Assembly (NCBI RefSeq): GCF_000002995.4
Contig: NW_025062478.1
Span: 12,954,001 to 13,018,000 of the forward strand
From: Brugia malayi
Taxonomy: Eukaryota > Nematoda > Chromadorea > Rhabditida > Onchocercidae
Direction: 5' to 3'
Length of the DNA stretch: 64,000 nucleotides
A model generated the notes under the pieces. It did not search any database. It was not told the DNA's origin and saw nothing but the letters and a program-made list of their open reading frames with translations. The position numbers and the translations under genes were made by a program. How positions within the stretch are numbered: position 1 is the first letter of the stretch; every line of letters starts with the position of its first letter. Below are positions 1 to 11,782 of the stretch, piece after piece.

Positions 1-670
1 CGGTCATCCTTTTGTTCTTCACTTTTTGGGTTTGTCAAAAATAGATGACAATGTTCAGATGAATATATTCCTACCTAAATATGTGAAACATCTGCATAAA
101 CACGTAGTATGCAAGAAAGTAAACAATACAATAGTGAAAATATACCATCTTTACAACTATTTGACCTTCATCATATTAACTAACATTGGAATAGAATCGT
201 AGTGTTAAAACAGTGCGCGTCCTTTTAGCTATCATTAAACTGCACTGATTGAACCGGCACAGAATTTCACTGAGTAAACCGGCATTAGATGTTGGACTGA
301 TCCAAATCGTTTCAGTATTTATTGAATAATATTAACTGAATGCAAAAAGTTAACGGAGAGATATCAGCCGTCTTATGTTATGCTAGAACCGTCTTATGTT
401 ATGCTAGAACACACTAAAATTTCTTTAAATCAAAGTTTTGTTGTTAAAAATATCATTGCAACAAGCGGTGGAATATGAAGTGGTTGGTTTTTGTAAATGT
501 TTTTCTAGAATGTAAACTTACTTGATGCTGTGGTGACAAACTTTACTTCCAAAATTTCAGTTAATTTCATCGGTACAGCGATTTATGCATTCATTAATTG
601 CTTTTGAGGAAAAGATTAGATGAAATTATTAATTAAATTTTCTTAACTGACAAGAAAAAGTGGTCTAGGC
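1..670 (+). repeat. Left copy of a segmental duplication (partner 15,934-16,690)
   Basis: This stretch matches 15,934 to about 16,690 in the same orientation. The first 400 bases are nearly identical. Differences include an 8-base deletion near 107 and a 21-base unit (gccgtcttatgttatgctag...) that is doubled here at about 367-410 but single at about 16,320. The right copy carries about 100 extra bases (16,360-16,475), after which similarity resumes with more divergence. In the right copy this sequence lies just downstream of zinc-finger gene E, so another zinc-finger unit may lie left of the window. No coding exon is seen in it. Confidence 0.85.
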
Positions 671-1388
671 GAATACGATAGGGAAATATTGCATAATTGT
701 AACATCAGAGTGTTAAAATATGTCATTGAGATAGCTTTTATCATCTGTCAACAAAACAAGAACAGCCCATCTCTGAGAATTATTAAGCGATATGCTAAAC
801 TGAGGAAAGATAAATCAAATTTGAATTAAAGTTGTAAATTTTCTTGCCGTGTAATTTTTCTTCTTGGGCTTCTATGGATATATGAAGTGGCTAAAGTTTA
901 ATTTGAGATAAACATGTAAGAGTGACTCTACAACGAAAAATTCTAGAAGAAAGTGGATAGTTCCTCAGTCGTTGTTCATCTTTTCTTACATTCAATAAAC
1001 ACTTTGTAGGCACATATAACTATAGTAAGGCATGAAATTTTCAATGACAATAATTGCAATCTTTTATCTGAAATAATACAAGAAAAGTTCAGTAATTTGG
1101 ATAAGCCAATTATTCATTTTTATTATATCTTCCTTATCAGTGTATTGAACAAGTTATTAGTATTTTACAATTACAATTTCTAAATTTTTTGTTTTTCTTT
1201 AACAAACCAGCAATTCAGTAATCTTTGTTTTTTTGTTTTATTTTGTTGTTTTTTGTTTTTCAGATACGTATGAATGTGATAAATGGTTTCATTTAAATTA
1301 ACTAGAGTGATATTAAGTCCAATTTTTATGACTTTTCAGGATTGCAATAGCAATTTACAGCTTTTGTGCCTTAATTTCGAAGAAAATA

Positions 1389-2965
1389 ATGACGGAATCT
1401 TTGCCTTCTGTGTACGATGAAAGCGAAGAGCCGTATATAGACAAGGAAGCACAATTTTATATATCTAGTTCACAAGATAATGAAGTATGGCATTAAAGAC
1501 GAATTGAAAATGTAAAAAACAAACATTAAAATGTCATTTGTAAACATATGCAAGCTATTTAGTATAATTTAATATTGCAATATAATGAAATAAGTTTATA
1601 TTTTGCAAATCGTTTATTTCAGCTAAAGCGATCATTTCGTCAACTAAATTTCAATGATTCGGTTACGATACGCTTAAAGCATTATTCCTATTTTTATTAC
1701 TTCTTTGACAGACGCTCAGCCTGGTAAATACTTTAATATTAAATATATTATTATGAATAAGTGGGACATTTTTTAAGTGTTAATTATATTGTAAAACATT
1801 ATTTATTATTCTCTATAGAAATATTCATTTTATTTCTAGGATTACAATATCTTTTCTGGATGTAACTGGAGCTTACGTAGCTGCTTTTATGATTGTCCCT
1901 GGCGATGCCGAAGTAAATTTGCATCTTTTATTTTAATTAATTGTTGGAAAATTTATTGCCTTCGAAGTCAAAATCATCTACTCAGTTTACAATTAATTTG
2001 TTAGCATAAATAAGCTAACTTTGATTAAATGCTTTTTCCATTTGCAGTTTTCATTATTTTGCCGTCATGGTAAATATAATACTGTTTCATTTGAACAAAA
2101 CAAATATAAGAAGTATTATGAATTTCTATTATTATTCTCAAGTGTTGGCATTATGGTATCTATTATTTGAAGTAAAAGTTAATCATTCAATTTTTTTCTT
2201 TTTAATTATTCCTAATTTAGCCGTCTTTTTAACTTAATATATCGTTTTCAGCTGTTCCATGATTACAGTTTTAAAGTAAAGACGGAAGAGTGTATTAATC
2301 AAGTTACCGATATTACCGGTTTTAAACACTCTATAGTTAAAACATATTATGTTGAAGCAGTATTGGAAATGCCACCGGAAACTGCGGTATGTAGATTTTT
2401 GTGCTGAAATAAATATTTCACTTCGTCCATTATCACTTATTTTTCATTTTGTTATTTTCGGATATTGAAGAATTTTTTTAGAGAATCCCGGGTAACTGGC
2501 GTATTGTGCGGCCAATTCAAATAGGTTACAAAATCATTGTCAGATATTATCCCGCTGTAAAAAGTATAATAAATATTCGATTAACGGATAAGAACGAAAT
2601 AGCAGCACTTAATGTAATCATAGATTATACGACAGGTGTAAGCACTTTTCAAATTTCATGCAAATCAAAAATTTGTTTATGAAATGGTTTACGAATCTAA
2701 TAACATTCTCAAACTGATCATTGAATTGAAATGTTGCAACTTTTTTTAAAAAAAAAAACTTGTTTTTTAAGATACTTTACACAAGACGCGTGTGGTTAGA
2801 CGATGAAAACAAACAATGCGTTAATTTTGGAAGTACCCAACAATTTACCACGCAAATGTTGGGTAAAGTTGAAATTGGCGTCTTCTCACATCAATATAAG
2901 GTTTTAGTTTCCATTTTATGTAATAATTTTACTAGAAACGATTAGCTTACAATTATATTATATTT

Positions 2966-2996
<31 letters not shown>

Positions 2997-3546
2997 TTAG
3001 CGATGTCACTCAAACGGAATTAAGCTTTTCCGCAACATTTCAAGCGTTATTAAAGAGCGTTGTTTCAGCTATATCAAAATAGTTTGCATTATTGAATAAC
3101 AATAATTTAATAATCTATGGGAACGAAAAGAAGAAAAATTTAAACAGAAAAAAAATTCATATTTTAAAATTGTTTTCAAAAATGGTTGGATTTCGAGTTA
3201 ATATTTTGATGCTCCGTGCATGTTCCCTTCTGATCTAGTAAGAACTGAGAAAGATTTAAATTTATAAAAGGAAAAACGTCGAATGATTGACGCACGCAAA
3301 TATTGATGAAAGTTGTTCACGTGTAAGTTGAAGGATGAAATAACTGAAAGTAACAGAGAGTAATTCAGCTTCTCAATGATTTTGATCTCGCAGGTTGCCA
3401 TGGGAATGAACGAAATACGATCAAATAACATGAAAGAATGTATGGTTTATGGTCATCACTTATCTCCGTACGATATTCAACAAACTGTTTTTGATTCAAC
3501 TGATAAAACAACAGTATTTTATGCATATTACATTGAACCAGTGTGA
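1389..3546 (+). CDS. Gene A: unrecognised nematode protein, 8 exons, 316 aa; paralogue of B
   Basis: I do not recognise this family. Exons with matching phases are 1340(ATG 1389)-1484, 1623-1723, 1840-1912, 2048-2155, 2252-2386, 2482-2637, 2772-2900 and 3394-3546. Each has a GT donor and an AG acceptor, and there is no internal stop. Exon sizes match gene B almost exactly (101, 73, 135 and 129 nt are identical), which validates the model. The C-terminal exon is best conserved (GHHLSPYDIQQTVFDST in both). The protein is rich in beta-type sequence, and its two halves look alike (FNDSVTIRLKH and IGYKIIVRYYP, each followed by a strand, then FLD or LTD), so it may be two beta-sandwich domains. The ATG at 1389 aligns with the ATG of B. 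The exon opens at a TTTTCAG acceptor 49 nt upstream, so either it is trans-spliced there or a hydrophobic stretch (IAIAIYSFCALIS) is coding and an earlier exon supplies the start. The gene converges with B. Function is unknown. Confidence 0.75.
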
Positions 3547-3722
3547 ACCTTTATATTATTTACGTCAAAGATATTTCGCTTGAACTTTTCTTCTATTATA
3601 TAATTATTAGTGATTTGTATTTGATTATATATGATATCACTAAAATTTTCAGAAATTACAGCGTAAATCACATTCAAATAATGAAAAATCATTTTTAAAC
3701 ATGTGTAAATATACATAGTATT
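3246..3722. repeat. 477-bp patch near-identical to 17,809-18,285
   Basis: Reading the two stretches side by side, I see essentially no difference from TGAGAAAGATTT to CATAGTATTA. The patch covers the end of intron 7, exon 8 of gene A and the 3' flank. The offset between copies is a constant 14,563 bases. Sequence on both sides is diverged or unrelated. Confidence 0.9.
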
Positions 3723-4089
3723 AAAAAAAAGAAAACTGTCTAAACCTTTTTCGTAAATTTTATTGGGAGCTCTTTTTTTTTAAATCTTGACCATGAAGAA
3801 TAGGATGAGCAATGTGATGAATTAGTCTTTATATTTATGATTTTTTTTTTTTATTTTTTATTTTTTAATCCAACTCAATTCAAAAGCTTTTTCCAACTCA
3901 AAAGTTGGAATTTTTTATGTGTTATTTAAAGTTTAACTTTATTATTATTTTTTGAACTGCGCTGGAAACACTTTTGTTAAATTCTTCGTAGTGTGTTATT
4001 TGATAGAATCGATGTATATATAGTTTCTGAGAATAATTATAATATTAATAAAAATATAAGCAATATATTATTTTACTTTTATATCAATA

Positions 4090-5160
4090 AAACAACCTAA
4101 AAAGGGCATCCAAGCTATGTTCTAAGAAAAACAGCTTGCATGTAGTAAACTTCAGCAGAAGTATCTAGACACTAAGAATAAATTATGTGTTCACCATTCG
4201 GTCTGAGCAGTTTAGAAGAAATTTTCGAATGACAGTAAATAAAATGTAACAAGGCATTAGGCTTGATAAGATTTCATCAAAAATCTAAATTTCGGAAGTT
4301 TATTGTGAGTTGCTGAAAACAAGACGAACTTCTAAAAGATGTCCATGACATGATATAGTTATTTGCACCTTATATATGGAAACATAAAAAAGTTCAACTA
4401 TTCAAAATATTGAGGTATTACTTTGCTCTCTATTGCTGGCACCAATCCTTGCAAGAATACTTTTGAATAGATTACTATCCACACTTTAACCTGAAAATAA
4501 ATGTGATTTTAGAGTAAATAACTCTAAAATACCATTGACCTTTCATTGCAAGAAACAATCTAGCAACTCGTACAAGGATTCTATGTGCTCTTACTAGAAT
4601 ACTGCTTGCGTTAAGTGTCACAATGATTGCGATTGTCTTCCTCAGTACACCAAAATAATCAATCTGCTAGATCAGATACGGTGATACACTCTTTGAACAC
4701 TTCCAACTCCTTGAATACAACACCGCTTCCGCACGTTCCGCTACGCTGACAGTATGATAATGAAAAAGCAAAGCCTACGTCATTGAAGCCATTTTATTGA
4801 GAACGCAATTGCCTGAGTTCATCTTCAAGACATATTATCACTTCCCGAAGATTATGCTTTGGGCACGCCAATCAGCCGTCACCCAGTCCACTTTAATCCC
4901 AAATCACGTACGATCCATAACGTAGCTACCGTCTGCACATAGGGTCAGTTTCGAGAAAATCATATACAAAGAATCCAAGCAGATCTTCCGCGGAGTTTTT
5001 TTTGCAACGGAACTTGCCTATCTCGCATTGATCTTTTCATCTATCGAATGTTTACATCGAGCATAAGTTGACAAATTTTTTCATCTACCGAATGTTTACA
5101 TCGAGCATAAGTTGACAAATCTTTTCAGAAATCTTTTTACATTAGCATATTCACATTTGC
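4090..5160. mobile_element. Possible decayed retroelement relic between genes A and B
   Basis: This spacer between the convergent genes A and B is richer in GC than its surroundings and has no long ORF. One frame near 4,190-4,230 reads SPFGLSSLEEIF and then a stop. This resembles the PFG(L/I)SSAPE motif of Ty3/gypsy- or BEL-type reverse transcriptases. Another frame near 4,870 reads HPVHFNPKS, vaguely like the start of the same domain. No terminal repeats were found. It may simply be old intergenic sequence. Confidence 0.22.
5034..5122. repeat. 44-bp direct repeat, two copies
   Basis: The unit beginning tcatctatcgaatgtttaca and ending in gttgacaaat occurs twice head to tail with a 44-base period. 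The copies differ at one base (ctatcg versus ctaccg) and in the T run between them. Confidence 0.9.
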
Positions 5161-5305
5161 TTAATCTTTACAACTTCTTTAATCCACTTTAGGAAATTTT
5201 TTTGGCTATGAAAATTAAAACAAATATTTATATATCAAAACATATTAACTGAATAAAAAGAAGAAAACTTTATAGCAATATTTCAGACATAAATAATCTA
5301 AAGTT

Positions 5306-7519
5306 TCACACTGTTTCTATATAATGAGCATAAAATATGTTTTTTTTATTTGTTGAATCAAAAACAGTTTGCTGAATGTCGTATGGAGATAAATGATGGC
5401 CATAAATCATACATTCTCTCGTAGCTGGTTCCTTGCTTTCTTTATGTTTTCCACCCATTAACATAGTAACCTTAAAAATAAGCATAAGTGATAAAATAAA
5501 TAAATGTGAAAATTTAAATTGAATTACCCCACTATTACTTTTAGTTACCCACTCTCTTAGCCTAGATTCGAATAACTCTATATAACTCTGAATGAATTCT
5601 TGTGTCAAACTTCTTTAAACTTCATTTCAACTCTTTCTTTTTTTTTTTTTTTGTTTCGTCTAATAAGCCATTAAATTGTTATTTGAATTATTTCAATGTA
5701 GCTGAAAATAATATTGATTTGTCCAATAATGCTTGAAATGATGCACCTATTGAAATAATATTGTAAGCTGTTATTGTTTGATCAAATAATATTCATGACT
5801 CATCACAAACTGATTATTTCTAATGATTTCTAATGAAATTATTATTATTATTGCATATCATTAAAACTGAAACCTTATATTGATGGGCGAATACAGCAAT
5901 TTCAATTCTACCCAGCATATTCAAAATATACCGTATGCTAGTTGAAAAATTAATGCATTCTAAGTCTTTGTCGTCCAATCCAACGCGCCTTGTGAAAAGC
6001 ATCTAAAAGTTTCTGGTTAAGAATTTTTGCTACCTCAAATTTTTGATGTTTATGAAATAAAAAGAAAAAAAAAAAGTTTGCTTACACCTATTGTATAGTC
6101 TATAGTTACAGTAAGTGCTGCTATTCCATTCTTGTCCGCTAATCGAATTACTATTATACTCTTCCCAACTCTATTACCCAGACAATATTTGATAACAATT
6201 TTGCTACCAATTGGAATCGGTTTTACAAGATGCCAATCGCCTGGGATTCGCTGGAAAATTTTTCGTATTCAAAAGTAAAAACAAATAGCAAAACAAAAAA
6301 TTAAAAAAATTGCATTAAAAAAATCAATGATATGAAACATTTTAGCATAGCATAGAAATCATTACATACAGCTCTTTTAGGTCGTACTTCCAATATTGCT
6401 TCAAAATCTTTTATACCATTTAAATAGTAACTGAATTTGACAATATCTTGAGTTTCATTAATGCAGCGCCACGTATACCTAAAATACCTTTCATCGTGAT
6501 ATACCTGAAAATTACTATTCTTTACTAAGCAGTAGTTAGTTTAAGATTAATCAAATTAATTTCAAAAAAATAAAAAATGAGTAATAATATACTGTGCATA
6601 CCAATATACCATAAACTGAGAATATGAACACAAATTCATAATAATTTCTATAGTGATCAGTGCCATAATGATAACCACCTGAATAATAAGCTATAGTGCA
6701 ACCCATAATAAGCTAAAACAGAATGTAGTAATGATTTAATGAAAACTGAAGTCAGAAGTTTAGTTATTACTTTAACAACTTATGAAACTAATTTTTATAG
6801 TTTAATTTGGCTTATTCATGCTAAAAACTATTTAGATGTTACCGTGTAATAATTATATAACTTCAACATCTAATGCAATGAAATATCAGATAGATCTAAT
6901 TAATTACTATAAGATATGCAGTTAATTATTATAGAATATATTAAAAAGTTTACCCAAGTATCGCCAGGATTAAGCTTTGTATAAAATACACGTGAACCTT
7001 TCATATCCAAAAAGTTTAATTTAAGTCTAAAACAAATAAATAAATAAGCACTTCCCAATGCACTGATGAAGTTATACAAGAGTTATATTTTTAATTATTT
7101 TTGTAAAAAATACTTCTGTAGCATAATAATGTAACTTATACTTCAATACTTACTCACTCATAGTTTTATTTGATTTAGAATATTCATAATGTGTATGCCT
7201 TAAACGTATAATAATGGAATCATTAAAATCTAAATGATGAAATGTCCAATTTTTCTGAAAAGAAAATCTTTATAAAATAGAAATTATTAAGAAGCAGTAA
7301 AATGTCAATCAACCTATACATTGTTTGATATCATCGTCAACTTTAACTTATTTCATTATTAAGTTATATCGGCACAAATATTTTAAAAATATTCATTTCA
7401 TTATTTCAAATTTTGCTTTAATGTTATACCTCAGATGGGCCAATTAAATGAAACCGCTCATTCTCGTCAATGCGACTCTTTTCCGTTTCATCAATCACCG
7501 AAGGTAATTTTCTGACCAT
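5306..7519 (-). CDS. Gene B: unrecognised nematode protein, 8 exons, 322 aa; paralogue of A
   Basis: Exons in coding order are 7430-7519 (ATG; the exon may open at 7571), 7154-7254, 6954-7026, 6602-6712, 6370-6504, 6086-6250, 5874-6002 and 5306-5470. All phases join without a stop. Intron positions are the same as in A, and exon lengths are equal or differ by multiples of 3. Conserved blocks with A include RIPG(N/D)W, IRL(T/A)DKN, TRRV.LDD, LG(K/R)(V/I)EI, HQYK and YGHHLSPYDIQQTVFDST. Upstream on the same strand, 7,736-7,573 encodes an open start with a strong hydrophobic core (ILFVILLAIVDFC) that looks like a signal peptide. I could not splice it in the right phase to exon 1, whose upstream part (FATTIYYFCVLAS) matches the hydrophobic stretch in A. 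Secretion is therefore possible but unproven. No known domain is recognised. A galectin-like fold is only a guess, because no HFNPR motif is present. Confidence 0.75.
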
Positions 7520-7739
7520 TTCTACTTCTATCGAAGCTAAGACGCAAAAGTAATAAATCGTTGTTGCAAACCTTAAAAATCATATACTTGTTTGCTAAGC
7601 AAATTTCCTCGCCACAAAGGCTTTTTTTCCCTTTCGCATCGATCGATAGACGACAAAAGTCAACAATTGCCAATAATATCACAAACAGAATTATGCATCC
7701 TTCTTTATCGTATTTGCATAATCTGACTATGACCATCTT

Positions 7740-8820
7740 CTCTTGTTATTTAAGAGAATTTAATTAGTGCTTTTCTTTCATCTAATCTCACACTTTCCGC
7801 CAAAAAAGTAATTTAAAAAAAGGTACAAACAGCCATACCAAAAGAATTAAATCAACATGAAAAAGGAAAGTTGTACTACCATGCAGTTAAGTATATTTTG
7901 TAACAAATGCATTAATATAAAGACCAACCAATTCATATTCGACCGTTTAATGCACTGACATATTTAACTATAAAATTTTGATATAAATTAGCAATTTGTA
8001 CGCAAATCATCACTTAATTCAAGATAGCACATTTGTTCGTTAAGCAGATGAAACGCGTTGGAATGTTAAAATATTTAAAATGCCAGCAATGCCAAATCTA
8101 TCAAACAAATGGAATTTCATTGTTAATCTCTTCTTTAAAAAGTCAGTTACAACTACGTGAGATTTTTTTTTGAGAGGTTTGTTAATGTCAGGAGCAAACA
8201 AGAAATTGAAAAGCTTGTATGAGTGTAGAATAAGCAGTTCAAGAAATGTAGTAATAATGACAAACTTTCGTTTAAGTTTGTCCGACAAACCTTTCTCATT
8301 TGAGTAAGTTTTTCCCTCACCTCTCCAGTTTCATCCATTCCGAAATGAGCTTTTTCATCGTCTTTTTGTTTTTTTTTTTTTTTTTTTTTTTTTTGGAATA
8401 GATTTTAAGATCTTAAATGTTTGCTTATTAGGCATTAAGTGATGGTTGGATTAATTCATTCTTTTTTTGCTAAATCGTCTGTTTATTTGATGGAATGAAA
8501 TATCATTTTAAGTCATTAACTTATTTAGTCATTGATAGCGAATAGTTCGTTATTTGAATCTGTAAAGAAACTTTCCCTATATGTCGAAGAAAGAGGATGA
8601 AAGACGAACCTTTATCTTCCATGTTTGGATGATGGATGATAACTTCCTGTATTTAACATATATAGATTGGAACAATGTTAAATCACGGCTGATACTTGGA
8701 ATAAACTACTGTTCACATTTGACTTATTCTTTTTTGCCTGTTATTTGAATCTGTTTAAAATTCAATTAAAGAAAGCCACGAGGACTTATGCAAACATGTA
8801 CAAATTAGATTCTTGTTTAT
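7740..8820. other. Intergenic, no gene seen; contains a short copy of the duplicated flank
   Basis: No exon could be supported here. Bases 8,006-8,066 (aaatcatcacttaattca...) match 15,836-15,896 in the same orientation, so a small piece of the zinc-finger 3' flank is present upstream of gene B. A T run of about 27 bases lies at 8,368-8,394. Confidence 0.5.
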
Positions 8821-9066
8821 AAGAACAAATTGAAGCCTGCCCTTAAATTTAACGGTGTGGAATTGCAGATAGTTCCAGTCCGAGCTTGTTGCTTGGAGCC
8901 ATTAGGCATCTCTATTAGCTACATAACCATGGATGGCGAACTGATAACTTCCGGTTCAGCATTTCAAGAGATGCTAATCAGACACAATGCAGTAATTGAT
9001 AGAACTTTACTACCGTCTTTTTTTCCTTTTCAGTTTCATTATGATTGGCATTTAAAAGGTTCATAA
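8821..9066 (+). other. Isolated coding-like fragment, unrecognised
   Basis: A forward frame stays open from about 8,821 to 9,066 in sequence less AT-rich than its surroundings (KFNGVELQIVPVRACC, then LGISISYITMDGEL). There is no ATG at its beginning. A possible donor (GTAATTG) lies at 8,990, so it could be one exon of an otherwise lost gene. No partner exon was found on either side, and I do not recognise the peptide. Confidence 0.2.
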
Positions 9067-9079
9067 GTATTAGGAATTA

Positions 9080-9930
9080 TCAATTGGTACTCATTTGACA
9101 GCTAACTTCAGCAAATCATATTAGATATGATTATTGATACAAAGAAAATTTGAAAATTTAAAATCCAAACGAAAGATCTGGTGAAATCATTTATCATTTA
9201 TAAATCAATATTATCAATTATAAGAGATGCAGCAATGTAATTTTCTCCTTTCGTTAATAATCCAAAAGACTTGGATGCATGAAAAAATCGAAGCGAAATG
9301 AAATAAAATTACAAAAAATGTCACAACTGCTTTGCATAAAATTATTTTCAACAATGCAATGTAGCATTTGAAATGAAATAATTTGATATAAAGGATTAAA
9401 CAATGATTGCTATTTCGTATTATTATGCGCAAATATTTTATATTCTATATTATCAGTACACGTAGTTTGCCACTCCCATTTGAATAAGCATTTATACATA
9501 CAATTCTCCAACCATAATTAACAGAATTGATCGGCTGATCTCTGTCAGACTTCCTTCTACAAATTTCATTCAGTAAGTTTTGCTTTATTTATTTCGAAAG
9601 AGGATGTAACCTCTTTTCAAATTTTTGAATTATAAGGAAGATTTTCGGAATTGATGATAAATTTGCAAATAGTCTAATATAATTAAAAAAAAAAAAAACA
9701 TTTCTTGGAGAAATCCTTTGTTCATTAATCAATGAGCATTTGAATGCTTTTCAGAATTTACAAGAAATTATTTTCATGGACATGTATTTCATCTATTTGT
9801 TTTTCGTCTTCCAATTGAGCAATGTTCAAACTACCGTAAGTCCACTTAAAGTTAACAAAATATAACATATCGTTCAATATCTTGAAGACTTGTAATCTTG
9901 CATAGTGTGATTTAATTTCATATGATTTGA
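9080..9930. repeat. Upstream flank of D, duplicated at about 13,700-14,510 upstream of E
   Basis: Several blocks match the flank of zinc-finger gene E at an offset of about 4.6 kb. One is cgtagtttgccactcccat followed by a near-identical 30 bases. Similarity is interrupted by many substitutions and small indels, so this duplication is older than the 477-bp patch at 3.2/17.8 kb. Confidence 0.75.
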
Positions 9931-10750
9931 GACAGCGCAAACGGATCAGACAGAACCGTTGGATTTATCAATATCAAAAGTGAGAGATGATGGGGATGGA
10001 TCACAAGGCTTATCAGTGGAAAGAAAAGATGAAGGAGAGGTTGGTTTGCAAATGCTTCAAATAAAACCCCTAAATTCACCGGTTCCAAAAGTGAAACAGG
10101 AAGGAAATAAGTCGCAAGGCTTATCAGTGGAGGGAGTGAGTGATGAACGAATTAAACTTCGGCGACAATTCGTTCCAATCGAAACACCGGTGGAAGTGAT
10201 CGAGCTATCAAGGCAAGAAAAAAGGACGATAAAAAAGCAGCGTTGTGACATATGTCGAAAGGAAGTGGCAAAAATAAAAGAACATATGATGACTCATACC
10301 GGTGAGAAGCCGTACAGTTGTTCAATATGCAAAAAGAATTTTAGTCGCTCTTCGCATGTGAAAAGACATATGATGACTCATACCGGTGAAAAGCCGTACA
10401 GTTGTTCGACATGCAAAAAAATTTTCAATGATTACTCGAATATGAAGAAACATATGATGACTCATACCGGTGAAAAGCCGTACTGTTGTTCGATATGCAA
10501 ACAGAATTTCAGTCAGTCCCAAAGTATGAAAAAACATATGATGATTCATACCGGTGAAAAACCGTACAGTTGTTCGATATGCAAACAGAATTTCACTCAC
10601 TCCCAAAGTATGAAAAAACATATGATGATTCATACCGGTGAGAAGCCGTACAGTTGTTCGAAATGCGGAAAAAGTTACACCCGAAAACACAGTTTGCAGT
10701 CTCACATGGTAACTCATGTCATAAACAAACCTATGCATTGTATTCAGTAA
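9776..10750 (+). CDS. Gene D: C2H2 zinc-finger protein with 6 fingers and a PLDLS motif
   Basis: This is a putative DNA-binding regulator. Exon 1 (9776-9835) encodes 20 residues, mostly hydrophobic (MDMYFIYLFFVFQLS...), and ends at a perfect GTAAGT. Exon 2 (9932-10750) joins in phase through a weak TTTGAG acceptor, giving about 292 aa. Near the start, TEPLDLSISK holds PLDLS, the established CtBP-binding consensus. A linker with GLSVE and PVPKVKQEG follows. The first finger (CDICRKEVAKIKEHMMTH) has only 9 residues between the second Cys and the first His instead of the usual 12. Five canonical fingers joined by HTGEKPY linkers come next. The frame then stops at MHCIQ: compared with E, about 5 bases are missing, which breaks the last finger. 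The flank and linker are nearly identical to E, so this is a recent tandem duplicate. It is probably expressed but shortened. The hydrophobic first exon and weak acceptor make the start uncertain. Confidence 0.7.
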
Positions 10751-11295
10751 AGATTTTTGAATTAAACAGAGCTTGAAATTGCATATGCGGATTCACTGAA
10801 GCTTACGCTTTACTTTTTACTTTAAATTTGAAGAAATACATTGCATTGCTATTTCCGTTGTTATTGATTATTTATGTTTTCCATCAGTCAGTTCTTCTGT
10901 CATTTGTTTTTAAAATAACACTCTCTCACTGTTATGTGTTATATTCTTCACACTTTTTTATTTGTTTTGTTATAAATTGCCTAGCGATGCCTACACAACG
11001 AGCCAGTAACTTCTTGCATGCTACTGAATACTATGCATAAAGAATTTGCAAATTAATATCGCTGTTGTTAAACTACTAATGAAATGAAATTGTTCACTCG
11101 ATTATTGCATAAATAACATGAATTTCATAAGGTCATATAACAACGAAATTCATTCATTTCATTTGTCGATTCACATTTGGAATTTTGTTTCAGTTGTTCT
11201 ATTTGCATTCAAAATTCCATTCACTCAAAACATTTGACAATCTAACTCAACAGTAAATCCATCAATGAATGACAGCATTAGCTAACTTCCCATCA
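10751..11295. other. 3' flank of D, no gene
   Basis: Bases 10,751-10,800 are the out-of-frame remainder of the last finger of D (agcttgaaattgcatatgcg... matches E). The rest shows no supported exon. Confidence 0.6.
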
Positions 11296-11386
11296 TGAAA
11301 TGAGTAGACCTGCCTACCACTTCACTGTATGCAATAAAGATTTTTGGATTAAACCCGACTTGAAATCACATATGCAGAATCATTAA
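11296..11386 (+). pseudogene. Relic of a third zinc-finger gene (terminal finger)
   Basis: The frame reads EMSRPAYHFTVCNKDF and ends KSHMQNH then TAA. It aligns with the C-terminus of E (GMNSRPVYHCTMCSKDF, then LHMRIH then TAA). The first zinc-binding Cys is replaced by Phe, so the finger could not fold normally. Only scattered similarity remains upstream. It lies 550 bp downstream of D and shows that the zinc-finger unit was once present in at least one more copy. Confidence 0.7.
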
Positions 11387-11603
11387 AGCACGTAAGTTAA
11401 ACAGAAATAAGCTCTGAAATTTCTGTTGTTAAGTGACTGCAATCAATAAAATTATCGAATGAACAATGGATTTGAAGATTTATATGAAAAAGCATGGATG
11501 GCATTTGTCATCTGGGAGTATTGCGCCACATATCGAATATCGAATAGCACTGATGAAACAGAAAATGATCAAAACAGAAGAAGTGAAATTCTAATAATGA
11601 TGC

Positions 11604-11762
11604 GATCAGGAAGGTTAAATAATGATCAGGAAGGTTAAATAATGATCAGGAAGGTTAAATAATGATCAGGAAGATTAAATAATGATCAGGAAGGTTAAAT
11701 AATGATCAGGAAGATTAAATAATGATCAGGAAGGTTAAATAATGATCAGGAAGATTAAATAA
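11604..11762. repeat. 20-bp tandem repeat, 8 copies
   Basis: The unit gatcaggaaggttaaataat is repeated eight times. Copies differ at one G/A site (aaggtt or aagatt) in the order G G G A G A G A, which suggests later expansion by a two-unit step. Confidence 0.95.
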
Positions 11763-11782
11763 TTGCGACTGAAACAGAGTGC

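Noticed and set aside
3198..3431. Reverse-strand ORF shared by 3.2 kb and 17.5-18.0 kb
   Set aside because: It lies antisense to intron 7 and exon 8 of gene A within the near-identical patch. Its sharing reflects duplication, not coding.
9758..9940. Conserved reverse-strand ORF upstream of D (and 14,268-14,453 upstream of E)
   Set aside because: The conservation is explained by the forward first exon and duplicated flank. The reverse frame has no splice partner.
10322..10738. Reverse-strand ORF antisense to zinc-finger gene D (and 15,066-15,572 antisense to E)
   Set aside because: The 84-bp finger repeat is a multiple of 3, so a stop-free antisense frame persists in every unit. The peptide has no independent support.
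11604..11762. Possible CRISPR-like array (regular 20-bp repeats)
   Set aside because: The copies are contiguous with no spacers and lie in an intron-rich eukaryotic genome. It is a plain tandem repeat.
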